Source: Aegilops tauschii subsp. strangulata
Lineage: Eukaryota; Streptophyta; Magnoliopsida; Poales; Poaceae
Assembly: GCF_002575655.3 (NCBI RefSeq)
Contig: NC_053036.3
Coordinates: forward strand, 641,474,736-641,538,735
DNA: 64,000 nucleotides
Direction of reading: 5' to 3'
Shown: positions 12,223 through 24,604 of the stretch, piece after piece
Position numbering within the stretch: position 1 is the stretch's first letter
How the letters are laid out: every line of letters starts with the position of its first letter
Notes under the pieces: model-generated
The model's database searches: none
What the model was told of the DNA's origin: nothing
What the model saw: the letters and a program-made list of their open reading frames with translations, nothing else
Translations under genes and position numbers: made by a program

Positions 12223-13200
12223 CTACACGTGCTTCAACATCTCCTTCTCATGCTCCCTCTCCAAAAAATCAAACCTCCCTTCTTTTGTTTCAAGAACATT
12301 GAAGATTTCCCTAAACTCGGGCTTCACTATAAGAGTGAGGGTTGTGTGCATGAGAGCAGTTTTTTCCTTCACACCACATTCTTTGACCATCTTCATTACT
12401 TCTGAAATGGTGGGAACATGGTTTGTGAGAGGAGCGGATGATGCTTCAACACTTGAAGTTATCTTCTCCACTCCACTTTCTATTTTCTCGCATGTCTGCT
12501 TGTACAATCGTAAGAATGGACTCTTCTCTTCCTTCTCCTCATTTGCGTTAGAAGGTTGCTTGCGCTTCTTGCTTGGTTTTGGTTTCTTCGAAGATGCCAA
12601 CTTCATTTCAGCACTACCATCGGGCTTCTCGAAAGGAACCACATTATCATCACTTGATTCATCAGAAGATATATCTCCAGCACAAGAAGCACTAGCCCCA
12701 GTAACATGTACTTTGTCAAATATGATGTGCAAATCTTCAAGGTGCTTTGGTCCCTGTTTTTTGAACTTCATATGATTGCATTTCACCTGTACTCTCTTGG
12801 CATCTCTGAAATGGATTTTAATGTACAAGTGAGATAATGCAACCATATAGAACCATGCCAAATGAAAAACAAAATGGCTAGTCCTACCTTGATATGTTCA
12901 TCCCACCATTCTTTAGAGCAATCAACGGTTCTCTTCGCATCATCCCATCCAAGCCCAGTTGCTTCATTTTTCAACTCCATGAACCAAGTGTACTCATTTT
13001 TTATGGCATCCACTTGTTTTTGAATTTATCCTTGGGATACTTCTTTCCCGTTCTAGCTTCCCATTTCTCCAAAACGTTTTCCCAACCCCTCTTGTTTAAA
13101 TAACCTAATGGCCTATTCCCCTTTTCAACCTCTTCTCTCAATATTTCAATGAGTTTCTTGAGATGGGCATCATCCCACACTGCCTTCTTAGTGATACTTC
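12223..13200 (-). pseudogene. Harbinger ORF1, Myb/SANT-like DNA-binding protein, frameshifted
   Basis: Minus-strand segments encode a Trp-rich region (WDDAHLKKLIEIL, GWENVLEKWEARTGK, then EYTWFMELKNEATGLGWDD and SKEWWDEHIK), typical of the Myb/SANT-like domain of plant PIF/Harbinger ORF1. A Ser/Asp linker, a basic stretch (KKPKPSKKRKQ, possible nuclear signal) and a C-terminal coiled-coil-like tail follow, ending at 12223. The main break is near 13010, where one base is missing between a KNKW segment and DAIKNEY. Between 12783 and 12895 the frames also change, most simply explained by an intron (AG near 12810, GT near 12895). In this family the ORF1 protein assists transposase at the element ends; here it is probably not functional. 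Confidence 0.75.
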
Positions 13201-13499
13201 AATAAAGCAATATGAGAAAAGCACGTATCAAGAATAATGCATTACATAATATCAGCAAGTACTCAAATAGTATGTACAAGTAGCAAACATAATATCTATG
13301 TACATGAAATTTTTGTGAATGTTGTTTGCTGTCTTTTTAGATGGCATGTCATGCAAGCTTATACATCACACAAAAAATAGGTATATCATGTTCAGCTTTT
13401 GTACATATCATGTATACAAGCAATTAAACATTACATAAATAAAATTGTGCAAAAAATTCAAAGGAAACCTAAACATGGAGGGTGAGGAGGAAGGAGAGG

Positions 13500-14110
13500 G
13501 GGAGGGAGCAGGGAATTGCTGTAGATTTGACTGTGAATTGTGTGGAATGATCCTGGGAAGTGAGTCTAAATTTTTATGTGCAACTTGACCATAAAATAAT
13601 GATATGTACATTGGTAGGCAATAGAACGGCCATTTTGCAAAGGAAAATTATGATGGGGTTAGATGATTCACACCTAACATTGTACGAATACAACGATTAT
13701 ACTTTCATGTTGCATATTACATACAAATAGATATTGCCCCCATAATAACTTTACAAAAGGCTTGCACCATAGAATATACATATGGTTCACATGACGATGA
13801 ACTCCATCAAGATAGCTAACCTATGTTGCTATCGCAAGACAAGCATCGGCTATCCTACTACGAATAGTATCCATGGTATTTTCGTTCTCCTCCTCTTCAA
13901 CGGGATCCGCTTGTGTCATTTCTGCTTGAGCACCCCAAAAGCACGCTCAACGACATTGCGTTCTTCCCGTTCTCGCTTCCCATTTCTCCAAAACATTCTT
14001 CCAACCCTTCTTATTTAAATAAATTACCGGCCTATTCCCATTTTCAACCTCTTCTCTGAATATTTCTATGATTTTCTTCAGATTCGCATCATCCCACACC
14101 GCTTTTTCAG
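13500..14110 (-). repeat. Internally deleted second copy of Harbinger sequence
   Basis: This stretch repeats element parts in compressed order. The part near 13525-13730 matches 10245-10450. The part near 13780-13916 matches the transposase 3' end at 10510-10645. The part near 13917-13960 matches 10815-10855. The part near 13962-14110 matches ORF1 at about 13040-13190. So a deletion derivative is embedded inside the full-length copy, with jumps at about 13916 and 13961. Confidence 0.78.
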
Positions 14111-14399
14111 TCATTCTTCAATCAAGCAAAACAATGGCATAGCAATACAACAATATATATGGTCTAGAAAGGAATTACGTAGCAACCTGCAGCAAGAAAT
14201 CATCCAATGTACAACAAAATGAAGCAAGTAGTCATCAATAAACAGCTACTGTAAAGGAACATACAACAATGTGCATCAAGTATTCATCAAAATTTCTTCC
14301 ACTTCACATCAATATAAAATAATATGACAACCAATATGCATCATCCCATCAAAATTCCATCCAATATACATCATCAATAGACAACAATATGACAAAGCA

Positions 14400-14930
14400 A
14401 AATAAATCCATCCTATTTCTACTTGTACAGGAGGTGGGAGGGGGGATAGCGGAGTGGGAGGAAGGGGAGCAGCTACCTTTCAGAGTGGAGATAGGAGCTC
14501 GCGTCGGGGCTGCGGGAGGCGTCGCCGGCGGCAGGGCGCGCGGAGGTGGAGGACGGCGCCCCTTGCTGGTCCGATGGTCCTCGCGGGCTCTTGAGGCGGA
14601 GAGGTCCGGTGAGCAGTAGAGGAGGGAGGAGGTCGCGACGGGGAGGCGGCGCCAGCGGCTGGGCAGGCGGCGGTGGAGGGCCGGCGGCGGCGGCTAGGAA
14701 CCCTAGCTGCCGCTCGGGTCGATGGGGACTGGGGAGAACGATGTGTTTTTTTTACGAGGGGTGGCCTTCTGTGGTGCTGGATGACTCGCTCGGGAGGAAT
14801 AGGCCCAATCGTTTTCCACTTACGAATGGCAAAGGTGGGTAAATACATTGAAACTCTCAGGGGACAGCTAAAAGTGCATTGCTGAAGTTGGGGGTTAACC
14901 TGCTTCGGAAAATACACTGCGGGGAAGCCG
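14400..14930 (-). other. GC-rich 5' end of the Harbinger element
   Basis: A G+C-rich block precedes ORF1 in its direction of transcription and probably contains the promoter and leader. The ORFs on both strands are low-complexity Arg/Pro/Gly-rich shadows. Confidence 0.5.
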
Positions 14931-15030
14931 TAACTTTTACAGATTCTGCTTCTCTGTTTTCCCCTTTGGTTAGCTTATAGCTTCCAAAAGCCAGAAGTTG
15001 GCTGTAGAAGTCCAACCAAACACAGCCTAA

Positions 15031-16093
15031 ATGTCTCTCGGTCGATCATCCAGATTTGCTTCTTTGGCATTGCTAAGGAAAAATCTGAGAAAGTGATGTT
15101 CTCATTTGCACCTGCATCCTCCATCACCGTTCATCATGGTAGTATGATGTGTTGCCAGGATCCTCGGCATGGATGTTGGTAAAACCTTGATGAATTTGGA
15201 AATGCTCAAGTTCTTGAGAGCACGCACAAGCGCTAGGTGTTTTCACCGGCACTAACTGGGATTGCTCCCAGTTTCCTCGGTTATGCTATAACCTTTCAAA
15301 CTGTGGATTCACTCTCTACTGTTGAGCTTCTCCCCAGTTACTAAAACCATTCCAACATTTGCATTTTGTTCCCAGCTTGCACCGTCATTGTGCCGTCCTA
15401 CCATGGACTACCCTTTTCAGTAATTACTGATCTAGATCATCTTCAAGTGGTCCTACCACAGGTCCCATCCATTTCCGATGATAAGCAAATCATCCATCGC
15501 GTTGTCTTCAACAAGGTAGTCCACATCATCCATTCTGCTCCGAGTATGCCATTCTTTCGAATTCGTTCACACGGTCGTTTGTGATTGCCTTAGGCTGGTA
15601 TAAAGAGTTTCAATGATCTATGTATCAAAAGTAATTCTTTTTGCCACTTAAGGGAATAATTCTACGAGTCACCTTCCCCAAGGTGCCACGTTATGGGATC
15701 GCGGCAATTATCTCCTCGCTTGAAAACATGCACCATCTTATTCAGCGTGGAATTGTGCTTATCAACTTGGATCTTCGTTCTCTGTTTCACTTCATCCCTC
15801 TCTCGATGTATGTGTTGAGTCTCAGCTCAAGAGATACTCAACGTCGCATTCCGTGAGTTGATCGTGAGTTGCTCGATCTTCGAGAAGCTCAATTCTTCTA
15901 GATTTTCCCTTTCTTCTCGTTGTCATGTTGGATGGAGTTCTCAAAGCAAGACGTCGAGACAAAGATGGTGATTGAGTCAACACCCTTATGAAGTGCAACC
16001 TAGATCGTGAAGGTTGTGTTAGTTTGCGTGCCCCCCTTCATCCTACCCTAAGCTTGAATCTCGGGACGAGATTCCTGTTTAGTGGGGGTGAGC
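15031..16093 (+). other. Decayed 3' internal sequence of element B
   Basis: Continuation of B after the Harbinger target duplication. There is no readable domain. It ends with CTCGGGACGAGATTC and a purine-rich tract (AGTGGGGGTGAG, 16081-16092) that serves as the polypurine tract directly before the 3' LTR. Confidence 0.65.
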
Positions 16094-19000
16094 TGTCACA
16101 ACCCCAGATCAGCCCTTGCTTGATTTCTCTTGCATCCATGCATCATGTTTAAATTCAAATGAAATTTGAATTGAGGAATTTTCAAAGCCTCAGAAACATT
16201 TTAAAAATGATCAACATTAAAATCTTCTCAAAGAAGCCCAAGAAAATTTTCCTGTTAAACCTTGAAAAATATTGGCAAGAATAAAATTCAAACCAATATT
16301 TTTTGAATCACAGAAATATTTATTTTGGGCCTTTTTGAATTAAATCAATGACATATTTGGGTTGGATTTATTTCTGTTATATAAGAAATAAAGTTCATAT
16401 ATTTTTGTGAGTTGCCTGTGACCTTGGACTAGTTTCTAAGCTCACACAACAATTTACAAAAAGTTTAAAAAATGATTTGATTTTTTAAATCAAGTCAAAA
16501 AAAATTACAGAAAAACTAGAAAAGAGAAATAAAATTCAGAGAGGAGGGAAAGTTACCTGGCCTCACCTGTGCAGCCACCAGAGGGGCCAGCCCACCACTG
16601 TGGCGGCCCAGCCCAGCTAGCCCCCCTGTCGTCTTCCTCCCTGGACAGAAGGACGAGCGCGTGCTCGCCGCACGCTGGCCACGCGCCGTGCCACCTCCTG
16701 CTTCCGCCGCTTCTGGAGCCAGCCCCGAGTGCCACGCACTCCCCGTCGCCCCCTGCGCCTCTCCTCTCTCCCCCTGGACCCCAACCCCTCCTCTGCTTCC
16801 CTCTCGCGTGCACCACCGAACGGAGCCATCGCCACTGTCGCCGTTCGTCGTGGCCACCGAGCCCCCCTCGCCTAGCTAGGATATCCAGCAGCACCGCCAT
16901 CGTCTCCTACGTCTCCTCGACGTAGGAAGCAAGCCTCGACGCCTGGAAGCGTCGCCATCGAGCTCGTCCCCGCCGCCTCTGGCCGGAGATCGCCGGTGTC
17001 GATGCGCCTCGTCCAAGCCGTCCCCGAGGCCACTGACCTACCCTACGGAATCACTGTGAGCCCCTGAACCGTTTCCCCCTACTCCCGTGCTCAATTTCGA
17101 GCTCTAGCTAGACTAGCCACCGTACCCGAAGCTCGCCGCCGCATGAGCTCGTCGCCGCCGTGGCTCTGGCGACCAAATGGCCCCGCGCGTGCGTCCGTTG
17201 CACTCGCAACGTCCCGTAGAGCAACGCTAGCGCGATAGCCAGTTTGTTTGCAAGCCGCAGCGCTAACCCCGCACCCACCCGAACTCCGGCGGCCGCAAAA
17301 GAGCTCGGCGCCGTCGACTCCGGTCACCACAGGCCCAACCACCACCACCATTCGACGCGCACCGGCAAGGGCTCTCCAACGCGCCCAACCATGGCTCAAA
17401 CCGTGCCTCGTAGCGCGATCCCGAGCACCAGCTTCGCCTCTGGCCTGGCCGGCGATTAGCCGCCGGCCTAATCCCGGCGCTTAACGCTAATGACACCTGG
17501 TTAACCCCCCTATCTCACTGACACCTGGGGCCCACGCCCTAATTAACCCGGGGTTTACTTTTGTTTAGTTTAAACTAACCTCGCGGGTCCCACAGGTCAG
17601 GTTGACCTGGCCACGTCAGCGTTGACCTGGACCCACCGGTCAGCCTCTGTTCCTGCCTTGTCACACTGACATACGGGACCCACGTGTCAGGTTTGACCTG
17701 GACCGTGGCCCGTTGACCTGCTGATGTCATCATGATGTCATGCTGACACAGTATTGGTTTTCTGGATTTAAAATAATTCAGAAAATTCCATAAAATCCTA
17801 TAAACTTCTAAAAATCAGAGAAAATAATCTATAGCTCAGAATGAAACAAATTATATATGAAAAATTATCAGAAAAATGCAATCTATCCATCTGTATCATT
17901 TTCATGCATGTCAAACTAAGGTATACCTCCTGTTTAGGTGAAAACATGATAATGACATTTTAAATGCTAAATGTGGAGTTTGCATATGAACCCTTAGTTC
18001 ATATGGACTTCATTTAAATTGTTGCTAGATACATTAGTGTAAATCATAACATTCTTGACATATCATGACCATGCATCATATTGTCGCATTGCATTGATTG
18101 TGTCCTTCTCTGTTTGCCGGTAACCGTCCCCTCTCAGTAGCCGATGCTCCGATGACGTGATCGATGACACCGATGAAGAACTATAATATCTTCAGAAATG
18201 CCAGGCAAGCATAACCCCCTTGTTCATTCCGATACAATCCCACTCTCTCGCTCCTGCTCTCTTTTACTGCATTAGGACAACAACGATTCATCTGTTACTT
18301 GTTGCGGTAGTTGAACCCCTTATCCTCTGCATGACCTGTCATTGCCACAGTAAATAGATGAAACCCACTAGCATGAGTAGGAGTTGTTTGAGCCCTGATG
18401 TGCCTACTCATTCATGCTTGTTTGTCATGCCTGCTATTGCTTAGAGTCGTGTCAGGTCTGATTCATCGGGGATGATTTGGAAAGTTGTGAACATGTCCTA
18501 CTGTGTGTGAGCTAAGTGTGTGAACACGATTTGGTAAAGGTAGCGGTGAGAGGCCATGTAGGAGTACATGGTGGGTTGTCTCATTGCAGCCGCCCTCAGG
18601 AACTGAGTTCTGTGTTTGTGATCCATGAAACAGTTACTACCACGCATTGGGCCCGAAACCAATGGACCCTCTCGGCTTCTTAATCACCCTTGTCCTCTGT
18701 CCAGGAGTTGCAAGTAGTTTCTGGTGTTTGTAGTAAGCTGGAGGCCGTGGACAGCGCCTACCCGAGGGGTGGGCTGTGATGGGGTAGGCTCGCTAGTAGT
18801 CCCGCGTGGACTTCGACGCTTAGCTTGATACCTCAGCTACGATCTTGAGCCCTCGGCAGGATCTAGTAGATAGTTAGGCTTCTCAGCCTTTTCATTTATA
18901 GTTGTCTGTACTCAGACATGTTAAGCTTCCGCATGTGTTTGACTTGTATGCTCTGAATGCTGGGTCGAGAGACCCATGTTTGTAATATCTGGCTCTTCGG

Positions 19001-19653
19001 AGCCTAATGAATAAATACTCTGAGTCGTAGAGTCTTGTTGTGATGCAATGTTGTATTTGCACATAGCGAGCATATTGTGTGTATGATTGAAATGCTTGGT
19101 ATGTGTGGGATCCGATAATCTAGTTGTTTATCCTTGGCAGCCTCTCTTATGGGGAAATGTAGTCTAGTGCTTCCATGAGCCATAGTAGTCCGCTACAGCC
19201 CGGTTCACCGGAGTCCTGCTAGCCCAGCACTACTGCTCCGGACACTTGACTGGCCGCCTTGTGTTTCACTTCGTTCCTGTGTCTGTCCCTTCGGGGAAAT
19301 GTCACGCGGTGACATCCGGAGTCCTGCCTAGCCTGCTACAGCCCGGGTTCCCAGAGTCCTGTTAGCCCAGTGCTACAGCCCGGATTCACACGCTACTGAC
19401 CGACACGTTCGATGTTGATTCATGTATGCCTGTCCCCATACGTTAGTGCCGCTTTGGGTTCACGACTAGCCATGTCGGCCCGGGTTCTCTGTCATATGGA
19501 TGCTAGCGACACTGTCATATACGTGAGCCAAAAGGCGCAAACGGTCCCGGGCCATGGTAAGGCGACACCCGTGGGAGTATCGTGCGTGAGGCCGCAAAGT
19601 GATATGAGGTGTTACAGGCTAGATCGGTGTGACTTAGAATCGGGGTCCTGACA
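16094..19653 (+). repeat. 3' LTR of element B, with internal deletion
   Basis: Starts TGTCACAACCCC and ends CCTGACA, followed by the GAGTG target copy. Compared with the 5' LTR it lacks about 638 bp (5' LTR bases 5676-6313), with a junction near 18791 that shares CTCG on both sides. It also has a 13-bp insertion near 18510. Confidence 0.93.
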
Positions 19654-19658
19654 GAGTG

Positions 19659-21869
19659 GCAAGAGCCTAAGCTTGGGGATGCCCCGGGAAGGCATCCCCT
19701 CTTTCGTCTTCGTTTATCGGTAACTTTACTTGGAGTTATATTTTTATTCACCACATGATATGTGTTTTTCTTGGAGCGTCTTCTATTATATATTTCTTTG
19801 CTTTTTAGTTTGCCACACTCATCCTTGCTGTACACACCTTTAGGGAGAAGCCTACTTGATTATAATTTGTTAGAATACTCTACGTGCTTCACTTATATCT
19901 TTTGAGCTAGATAGTTTTTGCTCTAGTGCTTCAGTTATATCTTTTAGAGCACGGAAGTGGCTTAATTTTGTAGAAATTGCTAGTCTCTCATGCTTCACTT
20001 ATATTATTTTGAGAGTCTCTTAGAACAGCATGGTATTTGCTATGGTTATAAAATTGGTCCTAGAATGGTAGGCATCCAAGTTGGGTATAATAAAAACTAT
20101 CATAGGAAGTGAATTGGATGCTATGATCAATTTGATACTTGATAATTGTTTTGAGATATGGAGGTAGTGATATTAAAGTCATGCTATTTGGGTGATTATG
20201 AATTTAAAGAATGCTTGTGTTGAAGTTAGCAAGTCCCGTAGCATGCACGTATGGTTAAAGATGTGTGACAAATTTGAAACATGAAGTGTCCTTGGATTGT
20301 GCATCGTTATGAGTGGTGGTCGGGGACGAGCGATGGTCTTTTCCTACCAATCTATCCCTCTAGGAGCATGCGCGTAGTGCTTGGTTTTTGATGACTTCTA
20401 AATTTTTGCAATAAGTCTATGAGTTCTTTTGACTAATGTTGAGTCCATGGATTATACGCACTTTTACCTTTCCACCATTGCTAGCCTCTTCGGTACCGTG
20501 CATTGCCCTTTCTCACCTTGAGAGTTTGTGCAAACTTCGCCGGTGCATCCAAACACCATGATATGATACGCTCTATCACACATAAACCTCCTTATATCTT
20601 CCTCAAAACAGCCACCATACCTACCTATTATGGCATTTCCATAGCCATTCCGAGATATATTGCCATGCAACTTTCCACCGTTCCGTTTATCATCATGACA
20701 CGCATTACTTTTGTCATATTGCCATTGCATGATTATGAAGTTGACATCGTATTTTTGGCAAAGCCACCATGCATAATTTTTCATACATGTCACTCTTGAT
20801 TCATTGCACCATCCCGGTACACTGCCGGAGGAATTCATATAGAAATATATCTTGTTCTAGTTTTGAGTTGTAATTCATGAGTTGTAAATTCATAAAAGTG
20901 TGATGATCATCATTATTAGAGCATTGTCCCCGGAAAAAGGCCAAAAGAAAAGAAAAAAAGGGGCCCAAGAAAGAAAGAAGGAAAAAAAGAAAAGAAAAAG
21001 AAAGAAAAAAAAAGAGAATAAATAAAAAGGGGGCAATGTTACTACCTCTTTTTCCACACTTGTGCTTCAAAGTAGCACCATGTTCTTCATATAGAGAGTC
21101 TCATATATTGTGCTTCAAAGTAGCACCATGTTCTGCATATAGTGAGTCTCATATGTTGTCACTTTCATATACTAGTGGGAATTTTTCATTATAGAACTTG
21201 GCTTGTATATTCCTACGATGGGCTTCCTCAAAATGCCCTAGGTCTTCGTGAGCAAGCAAGTTGGATGCACACCCACTTAGTTTCTTTTGTTGAGCTTTCA
21301 TTCATTTATAGCTCTAGTGCATCCGTTGCATGGCAATCCCTACTCCTCATGTTGACATCAATTGATGGGCATCTCCATAGCCCGTTGATTATCCTCGTCA
21401 ATGTGAGACTTTCTCCTTTTTTGTCTTCTCCACATAATCCCCATCATCATATTCTATTCCACCCATAGTGCTATATCCATGGCTCACGCTCATGTATTGC
21501 GTGAAAGTTGAAAAAGTTTGAGATTATTTAAGTGTGAAACAATTGCTTGGCTTGTCATCGGGGGTGTAGAATTTGGGAACATTTTTGTGTGACAAAGATG
21601 AAGCAGAGCCTAACTATATGATTTTGTAGGGATAAACTTTCTTTAGCCATGTTATTTTGAGAAGACATTATTACTTTTATTAGTATGCTTGAACTATTAT
21701 TATTTCTTATGTCAATATGAACTTTTATTTTGAATCATGTGGATCTGAACATTCATGCCACAATAAAGAAAATTACATTGAGAAATATGCTAGGTAGGAA
21801 TCCACATCGAAAATTCTGTTTTTATCATTTACCTACTCGAGGACGAGCAGGAATTAAGCTTGGGGATGC
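19659..21869 (+). other. Non-coding 3' region of element A with purine tract and PPT
   Basis: No credible gene. Notable are a GGGGATGCCCCGGGAAGGCATCCCC inverted repeat near 19675, an A/G-only tract at about 20935-21030, and duplicated TTGTGCTTCAAAGTAGCACCATGTTCT blocks near 21060 and 21110. The polypurine tract AAGCTTGGGGATGC (21857-21869) precedes the 3' LTR. Confidence 0.7.
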
Positions 21870-23429
21870 TGGATACGTCTCCAACGTATCTATAATTTTT
21901 GATTGTTCCATGCTATTATATTACCCCTTTTGGATGTTTATGGGCTTTTATTTTACACATTTATATCATTTTTGGGACTAACCTACTAACCGGAGGCCCA
22001 GCCCGTATTACTGTTTTTTGCCTATTTCAGTATTTCGAAGAAAAGGAATTTCAAACGGAGTCCAAACGGAATAAAACCTTCGGGAACGTGATTTTTGGAA
22101 CGAACGTGATCCAGAGGACTTGGAGTGCACGTCAAGAAGCGATCGAGGAGGCCGGGAGGGTGGAGGGCGCGCCCCCTGTCTCCTGGGCCCCACGAGCGGC
22201 CACCGACCTACTTCTTCCTCCTATATATACCTACGTACCCCGAAACCATCCAGGGAGCCACCGAAAAAGAATTTCCACCGCCGTAACCTTCTGTATTCGC
22301 GAGATCCCATCTTGGAGCCTTCGCTGGTGTTCCGCCGGAGGGGCAATCGATCACGGAGGGCTTCTACATCAACACCATAGCCCCTCCGATGAGTTGTGAG
22401 TAGTTTACCACAGACCTTCGGGTCCATAGTTATGAGCTAGATGGCTTCTTCTCTCTTTTTGGATCTCAATACAATGTTCTCCCCCTCTCCCGTGGAGATC
22501 TATTCGATGTAAACTCTTTTTGCGGTGTGTTTGTCGAGATCCGATGAATTGTGGGTTTATGATCAGGTTTATCTATGAGAAATATTTGAATCTCTTCTGA
22601 ATTATTTTATGTATGATTGAGTTATCTTTGCAAGTCTCTTCGAATTATCAGTTTGGTTTGCCCTACTAGATTGATCTTTCTTGCCATGGGAGAAGTGCTT
22701 AGCTTTGGGTTCAGTTTTGCAGTGTCCTTACCCAGTGACAGAAAGGGTTGCAAGGCATGTATTGTATTGTTGCCATCGAGGATAAAAAGATGGGGTTTAT
22801 ATCATATTGCATGAGTTTATCCCTCTACATCATGTCATCTTTCTTAATGCGTTACTCTGTTCTTTATGAACATAATACTCTAGATGCATGCTGGATAGCG
22901 GTCGATGTGTGGAGTAATAGTAGTAGGTGCAGGCAGGAGTCGGTCTACTTGTCACGGACGTGATGCCTATATACATGATCATGCCTAGATAATCTCCTAA
23001 TTATTCGCTTTTCTATCAATTGCTCGACAGTAATTTGTTCACCCACCGTAATACTCATGCTATCTTGAGAGAAGCCACTAGTGAAACCTATGGCCCCCGG
23101 GTCTATCTTTTATCATATAAGCTTTCAATCTACTTTTATTTGCATCTTTACCTTTTTGCATCTATATTATAAAATACCAAAAATATATTTATCTTATCAT
23201 ATTATCTCTATCAGATCTCACTTTCGCAAGTGGCCGTGAAGGGATTGACAACCCCTTTATTGTGTTGGTTGCGAGTTCTTTGTTTGTTTGTGTAGGTGCG
23301 TGGGACTTTGATGGAACTTCCTACTGGATTGATACCTTGGTTCTCAAAAACTGAGGGAAATACTTACGCTACTGTGCTGCATCACCCTTTCCTCTTCAAG
23401 GAAAACCAACACAAGCTCAAGACGTAGCA
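21870..23429 (+). repeat. 3' LTR of element A (1560 bp, complete)
   Basis: Begins TGGATACGTCTCCAACG and ends GACGTAGCA. It has a TATA box at 22222-22229 matching that of the left LTR. The complete copy defines what is missing at the left edge of the window. Confidence 0.93.
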
Positions 23430-24604
23430 TAAGGCTTGTAGTATATTTATGCCTTTATCTGGAATTATTTTCCTCCCGTGCGGCCGTGTCAATTCTGAAA
23501 GTTTGTCAATCGTCGGCTTCAGCCCCCACGTAGATGCTACGGGGGTGTTCGGTATGGCGTGTGATCACACTTGACCCAACGTCTTGGTCCGTAAAGGAGG
23601 TGTCTGCGCAGCGAACCAGGCAATCAGACTATGTGGCTTTATTACTTTCACTTAGCCATAGGATTTTGTCGGTGGGGCTAAGTACTAGCCCCTGGGGCGT
23701 ATGCGGCCATCTGAACTAGGATGCCTTAGGCGCATGACTGAGCGAGGGCCAGCCCTTCCTATAATATGGAGTAAATCACAAAATATTTATAGCAAGTTGC
23801 CGAATCGCCGACCAGCTCTTGCCATATCATGACAGTCAGTTTTCAGCGTTCTCTACTGAGGTGTTTCGCAGTAGTTCTCCCTTTACTAACTTAGCCGAAC
23901 AAGCGGAACGTAAGGTGGTAATCACAGGAGCCGGGCAACCCAACTATTGACCAAAGACGTGATTCGGAGCTGATGCATATAATGCAATATTCGGGATGCC
24001 GAAGTATACCCTAGAGATGTTCAGAATTTGGAAATTATACGTGGCCAAATAGAGCCCCCGGCATTTAGGCCGGGTCAAAGTATATCTGGCAATCTAAATC
24101 AAGGAGGGAATACAGATGGTAAAATAAACCAATACTGAACAGGGGCGATAAACTGTTTCCTTTATACTCTGATTAATGCGTTAAAACGTGCTATTACAGA
24201 TAATGCTAGAGACATCTAGGCTACTTTACATGTCGAGAATTTGTACACAAGGGGAAACTGTATACAAGCCTTAAAAGAAAAGGTAGTCTTTGAAGATCCC
24301 ATTGATGCCCTACCGCACGTCTGTGTCGTTTCTCCTTGGTAGGAAGTCCTTTGGGAGGAGCAGTCGACGGACGTTTATATGAAAGGGGCCCAGAAAGAGC
24401 CCTTGCACGACCGTAGTGTAGCTAGGTTTTAATTAACCTGTAGTATGAGGGAAAAACGATCAAAGAATAAGAGTTAAGGTCCGAATAGGGTCAAGCCACA
24501 CTATAGATCTTGTCTGCAGTGTGACTCCGTCGTTCCCCAGGGTATTTTAAGTGTGTAATTATGCGCACGCGGTACATATGCCGCGGTTGTGTGGGACGAT
24601 CAGC
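23430..24604 (-). other. 3' untranslated region of element C
   Basis: No believable ORF. The position downstream of the protease, where RT should be, is filled with sequence lacking any polymerase motif. Confidence 0.6.

Larger units (their letters stand above)
10121..15027 (-). mobile_element. PIF/Harbinger DNA transposon, about 4.9 kb, nested in element B
   Basis: Terminal inverted repeats start with GGCTGTGTTTGGTTG at 10121 and end with the reverse complement at 15013-15027. Both are flanked by the 3-bp target duplication TAA (10118-10120 and 15028-15030), the PIF/Harbinger signature. Subterminal short repeats (AGCTGCTGTGAGCTGTGAGC and variants) follow the left TIR. It carries a transposase gene and a second ORF with a Myb/SANT-like region, both on the minus strand, as is usual for the superfamily. 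This is the deepest insertion in the nest and looks young, since its transposase is open. Confidence 0.95.
2986..19653 (+). mobile_element. Element B: long-LTR Gypsy retrotransposon, decayed (Tekay/Del-like)
   Basis: LTRs at 2986-7174 and 16094-19653 are flanked by a perfect 5-bp target duplication GAGTG (2981-2985 and 19654-19658), which proves insertion into element A. A tRNA-iMet-type primer site follows the 5' LTR and a purine tract (AGTGGGGGTGAG) precedes the 3' LTR. The internal domain totals only about 4 kb once the nested Harbinger element (10121-15027) is removed, and it is full of stops. A recognisable pol remnant at 8640-9240 places it in Ty3/Gypsy. The 5' LTR starts TATCAC where the 3' copy has TGTCAC, a mutated terminal G. 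Confidence 0.93.
1..23429 (+). mobile_element. Element A: Sabrina/WHAM-like Gypsy LTR retrotransposon, left end outside window
   Basis: Two direct LTRs (1-1262 and 21870-23429) bracket a leader with a tRNA-Asp-type primer site, a short ORF region and a long non-coding 3' part. The internal part is split by element B, with host sequence at 1263-2985 and 19654-21869. Position 1 aligns with 22166 of the right LTR, so about 296 bases of the left LTR lie outside. No protease, reverse transcriptase or integrase is visible, so A looks non-autonomous. It sits inside element C. The five bases after it (TAAGG, 23430-23434) would be one target-site copy, but the partner is outside the window. The family name rests on remembered Triticeae repeats; the LTR structure is read directly. 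Confidence 0.88.

Noticed and set aside
14480..14917. 145-codon Arg/Pro-rich minus-strand ORF at the Harbinger 5' end
   Set aside because: GC-rich leader sequence; starts within the subterminal region and has no domain.
20801..21070. Phe/Leu-rich minus-strand ORF in the tail of A
   Set aside because: It translates the A/G-only tract at about 20935-21030.
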